NCBI GenBank assembly: GCA_049966775.1
Contig: JBMFTZ010000015.1
Location: 1-18,942, forward strand
Source: JAKAWW01 sp049966775
GTDB taxonomy: Archaea > Micrarchaeota > Micrarchaeia > Micrarchaeales > Micrarchaeaceae
Length of the DNA: 18,942 nt
Direction: 5' to 3'
The notes under the pieces are model-generated. The model had not been told where the DNA came from. It did no database searches and saw nothing but the letters and a program-made list of their open reading frames with translations. Numbering within the stretch: position 1 is the first letter of the stretch; each line of letters begins with the position of its first letter. Positions 13,129 through 18,942 of this stretch are shown here, piece after piece. The translations under genes and the position numbers were made by a program.

Positions 13129-14382
13129 ATGGCTGAGAATGAAGAAGCGGGCGAAGCGAAGACGACAATAGACACGCTTGTCGATCTTTTGAGAGAAAGG
13201 GGAAAGGTGGATCTTAACAGCCTATCGCTATCGCTTGGCGTAGACCCTAAGGTCGTTGAGGACTGGGCAAAGGTGCTGGACAGCGCTGGCGTTGTCAAGA
13301 TAAGCTACGAAATGGGAAGGATGTTTGTGGAACTGCTGCAGCTCGGCACTGAGGAGCTGAGCGCTGCCGAAAAGAAGCTCGAAAATGAGAAGGGCACTGT
13401 CGAAGAAGAGCTGTCATCGCAGAGCATCACGCTTGACAGGTTCTTCGAAGCGATAAAAAATGTAAACGTGAACATAGGCTCTTTGGAAAAGAGCTACAGG
13501 GAGGCATTGCCTGATGTTGAGGGCTTGCTATCTCAAATTGGCAGGTTTGAGGAAGTTGCAAACACAAGCACGAAAAGGATCGACGACGCAGTGAAAAAAG
13601 CCGAAGATACCTACAACGCGATAAACAAGCGCTTCGAAGAGCTTAGCAAGCGCCTCGACATGATGAGCTATACAAACTTTGACAGGGCCATAGAAGAAGG
13701 AAATGCGAAAGTTGCGGCCACATTGAAGGAAGCGGGCGCAGCAAGGGAAGCACTAAGGGCTATAGAAGCAAGCAATGCCGAAGCGTTCAAGGCGATGCTC
13801 AAAAGCATAGATGCCCAAGCAGCGGAGCTCAAGAGGCAGGCGCTCCAGAAAAACAATGATATTATAAAGCAGCTTAGGGAGAGCAGTGCGGAGCTTGAAG
13901 CTCTTGCAAAATCAATGCAAGACCGCAGCAATGAGGTCAAATCAGTGAATTCCGATCTGGCCGATTTTAAGATGCACAGAGCTGGTGCAATACGCACGCT
14001 GAATATGGAGAAATCAGAGTTCAACGACATATACGCAAAGATGCATTCGCTTATGGTTGACAGCAAGGGCAGGATAGGCAGCACCGCAAAGGAGCTGACC
14101 GAGAAGGTGAGTGCGTTGAAAAGCTCGTTCGGCGATGCAGCGATGCTATACGACAAGCTGCAGGAGCTGAAGGGCGACGTCGATGTCATAACCAAGCAGA
14201 TTGAGAGTGCTAAGGCGGAGATAAGCAATCTGTCCAGCCAGCTCAAAGCGCTTGATACGCTCCATCTATCGCTCGCAGAGAAAGCGGCTAAGGTAAAGAG
14301 CGTCGCCGCGAGCAGCAAGAAATCGCGTGGCAAGGTGCACAGCATAAAGAAGGATATAGATAAGCTGTCAAAGAAAATTTAG
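13129..14382 (+). CDS. Winged-helix plus long coiled-coil protein of the pilus-like locus
   Basis: This 417-residue soluble protein is not recognised as a named family. Residues about 12-68 look like a winged helix: a helix ending at LRERGKV, LNSLSLSLGVDPKVVEDWAK as the helix-turn-helix, and VVKISYEMGRMFVEL as the wing. From about 75 to the end it is heptad-rich, charged and Gly/Pro-poor, predicting a long coiled coil, closing with a Lys-rich segment. It lies just upstream of the secretion ATPase (17-base gap) on the same strand, so it may be a cytosolic scaffold or regulator of the machine; the winged helix may bind protein rather than DNA. GTG at 13120 is an alternative start (three extra residues) about 25 bases after a weak TATA-like GTTAAAAAC at 13091-13099. 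Confidence 0.8.
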   Translation: MAENEEAGEAKTTIDTLVDLLRERGKVDLNSLSLSLGVDPKVVEDWAKVLDSAGVVKISYEMGRMFVELLQLGTEELSAAEKKLENEKGTVEEELSSQSITLDRFFEAIKNVNVNIGSLEKSYREALPDVEGLLSQIGRFEEVANTSTKRIDDAVKKAEDTYNAINKRFEELSKRLDMMSYTNFDRAIEEGNAKVAATLKEAGAAREALRAIEASNAEAFKAMLKSIDAQAAELKRQALQKNNDIIKQLRESSAELEALAKSMQDRSNEVKSVNSDLADFKMHRAGAIRTLNMEKSEFNDIYAKMHSLMVDSKGRIGSTAKELTEKVSALKSSFGDAAMLYDKLQELKGDVDVITKQIESAKAEISNLSSQLKALDTLHLSLAEKAAKVKSVAASSKKSRGKVHSIKKDIDKLSKKI

Positions 14383-14399
14383 CTTTTGAGAGAGAGATC

Positions 14400-15923
14400 A
14401 TGCCCGACCAAAAGGATGATGCTAAGGAAAAAGAAGTGGAAGAGGTACTTGCAGAATACGATCTGGATGCGCATGGCATGAAAGTGCACGTCAAGCTCAT
14501 CCGCGCCGCGGATTTCATACCACTGTACAACCTAACTTACCCCGGCATAGGTGAAGCCACAAAGTTGCTGCTAATGTCTTTCAGGAAGGAGCTAATGGCC
14601 ATGGTCCCTGTTGATCCGATAAGGATAGAAAACGCGGAATACGTTGAGGAGCTTAACAACAAGTATATAGCAGCGAGCAATCTGCTAATAGACAAGAACC
14701 TGCCAGGTACAAAGAGCGAAACAAAGAAAGTGCTGATATCGTATATACTCAACATGATGCTGGGGCTCGGGGATCTTGAAGGGCCCCTTGCAGACGAAAA
14801 CCTCGAAGAGGTAACCGTAAATGGCTCTAAGAACTTTATTTACGTCTTCCACAAGGTTCACGGCTGGTGCAAGACGAACATAAGACCGCTCAACGAAGAT
14901 ACCATCTATGAGCAGGCAGAGCAGATAGGGAGGCGCGTGGGCAGGGAGATAAACAACCTTTCGCCGCTTATGGACGCGGAGCTTGCCGATGGTTCAAGGG
15001 TCAATGCAACGCTCTTCCCGGTGTCGCAAGTAGGCAACACCATCACTATAAGGAAATTCGCGAAGAACCCGTGGACCATGCCGGCGATGATACAGAATCA
15101 CACCATAAGCCCCGAGCTTGCAGCATTGGTATGGCTGTCCATACAGAACGAGATAAGCCTACTGTTCTCTGGTGGCACAGCAAGCGGCAAGACGAGCTTC
15201 CTTAATGCGTCGAGCATATTCTTCCCTGCAAACAGGCGAGTCATATCAATAGAGGAGACAAGGGAGCTTACCTTGCCTTCATTCCTGCAGTGGGTGCCTA
15301 TGCTTAGCAGGCAGCCCAACCCGGAGGGAAAAGGCGAGATTACGCTCTACAACCTTATGGTCAACGCACTTAGGCAGAGGCCAGATATTGTGGTAGTCGG
15401 GGAGATAAGGACGGAGAAGGATGCTGAAACTCTGTTCGAGGCGATACACACAGGTCATGCTGTATACGGCACAGTGCACGCTGACAATGCGCAAGACACC
15501 ATAGTGAGAATGACAAACCCCCCAATAGATATACCAAAGATAATGCTAAACGCAATAGGCAGCATTGTCGTGCTATTTAGGCACAGGAGCAAGGGCATAA
15601 GGCGCGTTCTCGAATATGGAGAAGTGCTCCGCGACGGCGACATAAATGTGCTGTACAAGTGGAATATGCGCGACGACACATTCTCCCACGTGAACGACAT
15701 GAGCAGGCTAATGGAGTTGCTGACCCTTTACGGCGGGCTTACAAGAACCGAAATAAGCGATGAAATAGCTGAAAAGAGCAAGGTTCTTAACTGGATGGTA
15801 AAGAACAACATATTAGATGTTAACGAATCCGGACTGGTTGTCGCTCACTACTACAAGCGCAAGGAGCGCATAATGGACTTGGTAGACAACGACGTAAAGT
15901 ACGAGGGGGGCATGCTGAGATAG
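14400..15923 (+). CDS. Type II/IV secretion ATPase, TadA/PilT-VirB11-like
   Basis: This 507-residue cytosolic ATPase powers assembly or secretion in archaeal type IV pilus-like systems. After an N-terminal domain (to about 140), a second alpha/beta domain carries LADENLEEVTVNG. The catalytic core shows Walker A GGTASGKTS at 258-266, the Asp-box segment ISIEETREL at 282-290, Walker B DIVVVGEIR with E335, and a His-box HTGHAVYGTVHAD at 350-362, all intact. The order and length match the archaeal TadA/GspE-like group rather than a bacterial PilT. Two TadC-like platform genes follow 1 and 2 genes further on, which confirms the system. Its membership relative to archaellum FlaI cannot be fixed by eye, but no archaellum genes are nearby. 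The only ribosome-binding signal is a weak GAGAGAGA before the ATG. Confidence 0.94.
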   Translation: MPDQKDDAKEKEVEEVLAEYDLDAHGMKVHVKLIRAADFIPLYNLTYPGIGEATKLLLMSFRKELMAMVPVDPIRIENAEYVEELNNKYIAASNLLIDKNLPGTKSETKKVLISYILNMMLGLGDLEGPLADENLEEVTVNGSKNFIYVFHKVHGWCKTNIRPLNEDTIYEQAEQIGRRVGREINNLSPLMDAELADGSRVNATLFPVSQVGNTITIRKFAKNPWTMPAMIQNHTISPELAALVWLSIQNEISLLFSGGTASGKTSFLNASSIFFPANRRVISIEETRELTLPSFLQWVPMLSRQPNPEGKGEITLYNLMVNALRQRPDIVVVGEIRTEKDAETLFEAIHTGHAVYGTVHADNAQDTIVRMTNPPIDIPKIMLNAIGSIVVLFRHRSKGIRRVLEYGEVLRDGDINVLYKWNMRDDTFSHVNDMSRLMELLTLYGGLTRTEISDEIAEKSKVLNWMVKNNILDVNESGLVVAHYYKRKERIMDLVDNDVKYEGGMLR

Positions 15924-15949
15924 CAGATGGCCCATGGTGTATTGGTGTT

Positions 15950-16651
15950 ATGGATTATAAAGACATGCTGGGCATGGCGGAAGACATAGAGGAAGCGTCA
16001 GCGAAGAGCGCGGTGGGCTTCGTTGACATCTCAAAGGTAGAGGCCGCGCCATCAAGTGGTGTGACATACGATGAGCTTCTGAATAAGATTACGCGCATAT
16101 ATTCTGGCAGGGTGCGGGAAGAGCGACCCCCAAAAGAGGCGCAAAGGCCCGCTCACATAATTACTGCAGGGCTTGCGCAAGCAGCCTACTCGCAGCCGCA
16201 GGTGCCAGCGCGTCAGGTACCCCCCGCTGTGCAAGCGCCCTTCCAGAATGCGGCAAAGCCGCAGCAAGCGCCGCGTGCCCAGTCAAGCGAAGAGGAAGCC
16301 AAGAAGGCAAAGCTGGAGCTTGGTGCTGTAATAAAGAAACTGGGTTCTGCCGCCAAGATCCCCGCTTTCAGAACAAGGCAGGTTAACATTAGCGAGCTTG
16401 TTCTTCCAAATCTGGCCTTGACGGACCAGATAGCAGAGCTCGAGCGCATAATAGAAGGGCTTAAGGAGAATGTGTTTGACAAGGAGCACATGGCGATAGT
16501 GCAGGAGGAGCTCTACGGGCTCAACCAGGTGGTCAATTCTAGCAAAAGGCAAGGCAAGCAGGTGCCAAAGAGCGAGCTTGAGGGCTCGTTATTCGAGCTG
16601 AGAGATCAGCGCCTTGCTGAGGCGCTCGTGCTGCTTGGCAGGGTGGCCTAA
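15950..16651 (+). CDS. Unrecognised linker protein of the pilus-like locus
   Basis: This 233-residue soluble protein is not recognised. Residues 1-57 are short, acidic and helical (MDYKDMLGMAEDIEEASAKS and on). A Pro/Ala/Gln-rich flexible linker spans about 58-105. Residues about 106-233 are helical, with TDQIAELERIIEGLKENVF and a C-terminal helix ending LVLLGRVA. There is no signal peptide or membrane helix. A clear ribosome binding site (GGTG at 15944-15947) sits just before the ATG, and its stop codon overlaps the start of the TadC-like gene by one base, so translation is coupled. Its place between ATPase and platform protein suggests an adaptor joining the two, an inference from order alone. 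Confidence 0.75.
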   Translation: MDYKDMLGMAEDIEEASAKSAVGFVDISKVEAAPSSGVTYDELLNKITRIYSGRVREERPPKEAQRPAHIITAGLAQAAYSQPQVPARQVPPAVQAPFQNAAKPQQAPRAQSSEEEAKKAKLELGAVIKKLGSAAKIPAFRTRQVNISELVLPNLALTDQIAELERIIEGLKENVFDKEHMAIVQEELYGLNQVVNSSKRQGKQVPKSELEGSLFELRDQRLAEALVLLGRVA

Positions 16652-17700
16652 TGTTTAACAAGAAGAAGCGGGTCATAACGGTGGGCAACGAAACCATAGA
16701 GCTGGAGCCCAAGCCCGGCTTTTTCTCTTTTGGAAAGCCCAAGGGCACGCGGCGCAAAGCTGAAAGTCCCGCGCAGGCCCAGTTCCAGACAAGTATGCCT
16801 GGGGAAGCGCTGCAGACCGCACAACCACCATCGATGCCCGCCGCAAGGGCAGGCCCCAAGAAGCCTAGCAGCATCAGGCTGTACATAGAGGGCATCGGCG
16901 CAAAGCACAAGGGTCTAGAGCTGTCGCTCAAGGAGCACGGTATAAAGGGTACGCTTTACGATTTCATAAAACGCATGCTTATCGCATCGGCGATGCTTGG
17001 AGTAGTGCTTGCGTTTACTGCATTTCTGCTCTTTGAAAAGGTTCATCTGCCGGTAGCGTACAACATTGTATTCTCGGTGCTAATAGGCGTTGTCGTATTC
17101 AGGATAGCGTTCATCAACTTTCTTAATTTCCCCTCAAGGAAAAGCACCGCAGATTCTAAAAGCGTCGAGCGCGACATACTCTTCGCCGCAAGGGACATGA
17201 TAATCTCGCTGCGTTCGGGAATGCCGCTTTTCAACGCCATAGTGCTCATAAGCACGGGCTATGGCGCGGCAAGCAAGGAGTTTGCCAAGATTGTGGAGCT
17301 TGTTCAGCTGGGCATGCCGTTGGAAGACGCGATAGACAATGTTGTCGCAGGCACGAAAAGCGCCTCTTTCAGGCGCATAATGTTGCAAGCCTCAGTAAGC
17401 ATAAGGGCCGGAGCTGATGTGGTCTCTGCGCTGCAGAGCGTCATCGACCAGATATCCCAGGAGCGCATAATAGAGCTCCGCCGCTACGGGCAGAGGCTCA
17501 ACGCGATTGCAATGTTCTACATGCTCTTCGGGGTGATACTGCCCAGCATGGGCATAGCCGTCGTTACCATACTCACCACTTTCATAGCGCTCTTTTCGGT
17601 CACTACTACACTGCTCATGTTCGTGATAGTCGGGCTATTGTTCCTGCAGATAATATTCCTGATGCTTATAAGGAGCTCTAGGCCAGTATTCAGCATGTGA
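16651..17700 (+). CDS. TadC-like membrane platform protein 1 (T2SSF domain)
   Basis: This 349-residue inner-membrane protein belongs to the GspF/TadC family, which forms the base of pilus machines and contacts the ATPase. Residues 1-75 are a cytosolic, Pro/Ala/Gln-rich basic leader like the linker in the upstream protein. TM1 is at about 109-128 and TM2 at about 136-155. The T2SSF core begins at about 175 (ILFAARDMIISLRSGMPLFN, then LGMPLEDAIDN and SIRAGADVVSALQSV). TM3 is at about 287-309 and TM4 at 321-341. The ATG overlaps the upstream stop (TAATG), with GGGTGG upstream as ribosome binding site. With its neighbour at 17705 it gives two TadC-like subunits, common in archaeal Tad-type loci. 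Confidence 0.88.
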   Translation: MFNKKKRVITVGNETIELEPKPGFFSFGKPKGTRRKAESPAQAQFQTSMPGEALQTAQPPSMPAARAGPKKPSSIRLYIEGIGAKHKGLELSLKEHGIKGTLYDFIKRMLIASAMLGVVLAFTAFLLFEKVHLPVAYNIVFSVLIGVVVFRIAFINFLNFPSRKSTADSKSVERDILFAARDMIISLRSGMPLFNAIVLISTGYGAASKEFAKIVELVQLGMPLEDAIDNVVAGTKSASFRRIMLQASVSIRAGADVVSALQSVIDQISQERIIELRRYGQRLNAIAMFYMLFGVILPSMGIAVVTILTTFIALFSVTTTLLMFVIVGLLFLQIIFLMLIRSSRPVFSM

Positions 17701-17704
17701 TACT

Positions 17705-18706
17705 ATGGATGTTAAAAGCATAAGGTTTGAAAGGCTTGTCTCAAGGCGCGTGTCACTGTTCGTGTCGAACGAGCTCGATCTGTCAGGGCTCAAGACAAGT
17801 GTGGAAAAATTCCTAAGGATCGCGATAGTGGGCTCGATCGTGATACTGATAGTGGCGGCGTTTGCCGTATATCTGCTCAAGCTGGGAGCGCTGATAGCGT
17901 TCTTCGCCGGTGTGGGCTCGGCGGCCATATATCTAGTATTGCTGTATATGATCCTCGAATACATGATAGACAAGAGGAAGACGAGGATGGAGCTTGTGCT
18001 TCCTGATTTCCTCCAAATTGCTTCTGCAAACCTGAGGAGCGGCATTGCGCTAGACAGGGCGCTGCTGCTCGCTTCAAGGCCGGAATACGAGCCGATCAGC
18101 AGCGACATGAAGGTGATGAGCAGGAGCATCTTCGGCGGCGAGAACCTCGAGGACGCGCTGAAGAAGCTCACCGGCAGGTACCGCTCCATCCAGCTCGCGC
18201 ATGCGGTGCGCATGATGGTAGAGGCGCTGCGCTACGGCGGCGCGATGGCTGATCTCATAGAGCAGATTGCAAGGGACATGCGAAACCAACAGCTTGTCCA
18301 GAAGGAAGTGGCAGGGCAGCTGTTCATGTACAGCATATTCATAGCTTTCGCAGGGCTTGTTGCTGCGCCAGTGCTATACGGCCTTACGAGCCAGATGATC
18401 GTTGTTACTGATACGGTGTGGAAAGGCATCCTGGCAAGCAACCCCGGCGGCTTGCCAACTACAGGGCTTTCATTCCTTAGGCCGAGCCCGCCAAAGATCG
18501 GGCCTGTCGTGTACCACGACTTTTCCCTTGCTGCAATAATAATAATAACGGGTTTCGCCGCGCTGATAATGAGTGCCATTTCTTCTGGATCAGTGGTAAA
18601 AGGCCTGAAATACCTGCCGGTGTTTATTGTAGTAGGATTGGTAATATTCTTTATAATGCATTACGCGATAGGCGCGCTCTTCTCGAGCATAGGCACGGGC
18701 GTCTGA
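17705..18706 (+). CDS. TadC-like membrane platform protein 2 (T2SSF domain)
   Basis: This 333-residue membrane protein is the second GspF/TadC relative. TM1 is at about 39-58 and TM2 at about 62-87. A cytosolic T2SSF core begins at LVLPDFLQIASANLRSGIAL (about 97) and continues with FGGENLEDALKKLTGRY and MMVEALRYGGAMADLIEQIA. Three C-terminal helices follow (about 207-227, 276-293, 305-326), with a 48-residue loop rich in Pro and Gly between the first two. It begins 4 bases after the upstream stop, where GTGAT, overlapping that stop codon, can act as ribosome binding site. It probably pairs with the upstream TadC protein to form the platform. It is the last gene of the block; the next gene is convergent. 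Confidence 0.88.
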   Translation: MDVKSIRFERLVSRRVSLFVSNELDLSGLKTSVEKFLRIAIVGSIVILIVAAFAVYLLKLGALIAFFAGVGSAAIYLVLLYMILEYMIDKRKTRMELVLPDFLQIASANLRSGIALDRALLLASRPEYEPISSDMKVMSRSIFGGENLEDALKKLTGRYRSIQLAHAVRMMVEALRYGGAMADLIEQIARDMRNQQLVQKEVAGQLFMYSIFIAFAGLVAAPVLYGLTSQMIVVTDTVWKGILASNPGGLPTTGLSFLRPSPPKIGPVVYHDFSLAAIIIITGFAALIMSAISSGSVVKGLKYLPVFIVVGLVIFFIMHYAIGALFSSIGTGV

Positions 18707-18784
18707 TATTGTGCCGTATGCTGAATGGCATGGATGCTGCATCAGAAACGGCGGTGCAGAATCAGCGAGCTATGCGTAAAGCGG
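18707..18784. other. Convergent spacer, nothing recognised
   Basis: This is 78 bases between the tail of the TadC-like gene and the tail of the minus-strand partial gene. There is a weak inverted pair (CTGCA and TGCAG with a 13-base loop) but no T run or clear terminator, and no RNA gene or open frame. Confidence 0.4.
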
Positions 18785-18942
18785 CTACCTTATAGCATTC
18801 TGCAGGCCAAGCGCGGTGCTCTCGTTCTTGACGCTTGTCATGTTTGACCAGAGCGTAATGTTGCCAATATAAAGGCTCTGTTCAGGAAGGTTTCCGCACT
18901 GCGTTGCATTCATGCAGTTTATGCCTTCTACCTGCTTGGGCG
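18785..18942 (-). CDS. Partial surface protein, C-terminal end only
   Basis: A frame open from the right edge runs 51 codons to a TAG at 18787-18785. The peptide contains CMNATQCGNLPEQ and YIGNITLWSNMTSVKNES, with four N-x-S/T sequons and a close cysteine pair. That is the same composition as the two large extracellular proteins of this window, so a secreted or membrane-attached surface protein is likely. It ends ALGLQNAIR without a C-terminal membrane helix, which would fit a protein anchored at its N-terminus, such as a pilin-headed one. The start lies outside the window; the function is unknown. Confidence 0.65.
   Translation of the reverse strand, partial: PKQVEGINCMNATQCGNLPEQSLYIGNITLWSNMTSVKNESTALGLQNAIR

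Noticed and set aside
13668..14345. 225-codon minus-strand frame opposite the coiled-coil gene
   Set aside because: Its Ser/Leu/Ala-rich translation is the antisense of Lys/Glu/Ala-rich coiled-coil codons, and it overlaps a gene in good operon context.
17635..18213. 192-codon minus-strand frame opposite the TadC-like genes
   Set aside because: It overlaps two well-supported T2SSF proteins and lacks its own promoter or binding site.
1..18942. CRISPR array, insertion sequence or transposase
   Set aside because: No regularly spaced repeats, no terminal inverted repeats flanking a transposase-like frame and no recombinase motif were seen on either strand.

Overview
The window is a piece of an archaeal chromosome, roughly half G+C by eye. 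The best guess is a small acidophile-type archaeon of the DPANN/Micrarchaeota (ARMAN-like) kind. The archaeal call is firm: TATA boxes lie about 25 bases before the first codon of transcript-leading genes, internal genes carry GGTG-type ribosome binding sites, the tRNA introns fit the bulge-helix-bulge (BHB) splicing motif, one protein has an archaeal class III (pilin-type) signal peptide, and the secretion ATPase and membrane proteins are archaeal. The lineage is inferred from the style of the gene content and cannot be proven by reading alone.

Layout. Positions 1-287 carry no convincing gene but hold a small nested inverted repeat. On the minus strand follow a tRNA-Thr(GGT) with two introns (288-403), a short elongation-factor-like protein 7 bases upstream of it, and a pilin-headed surface adhesin (727-2250). 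The adhesin diverges from an rRNA dimethyltransferase (KsgA/Dim1) across what looks like one shared TATA element. A metallo-beta-lactamase-fold hydrolase (3109-3774, minus) meets KsgA tail to tail. Next come a 1651-residue secreted, membrane-anchored, sequon-rich surface protein (3904-8859) and a membrane protein with a long basic, helical tail (8983-10287).

From 12311 down to 10297 on the minus strand lie tRNA-Gln(CTG), a soluble RCK/TrkA-N protein and two two-helix channel-like proteins with RCK domains and degenerate selectivity filters. These look like one transcription unit and probably one ion channel with its regulatory subunit. Running the other way from 12369 to 18706 is a compact block: site-2-type protease (M50), winged-helix/coiled-coil protein, type II/IV secretion ATPase (TadA-like), an unrecognised linker protein and two TadC-like membrane platform proteins. 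This is the core of a type IV pilus-like or Tad-like assembly machine. The right edge cuts into the 3' end of another sequon-rich, probably surface, protein on the minus strand.

Together the genes suggest a cell-envelope region: an assembly machine, at least one protein with a pilin-type N-terminus that could be its substrate, very large glycosylated surface proteins, an intramembrane protease and an ion channel, with housekeeping genes packed between them. The most unusual points are the tRNA with a perfect BHB intron inside the D-loop, the channel trio with atypical filters, and the accessory proteins of the pilus-like locus.
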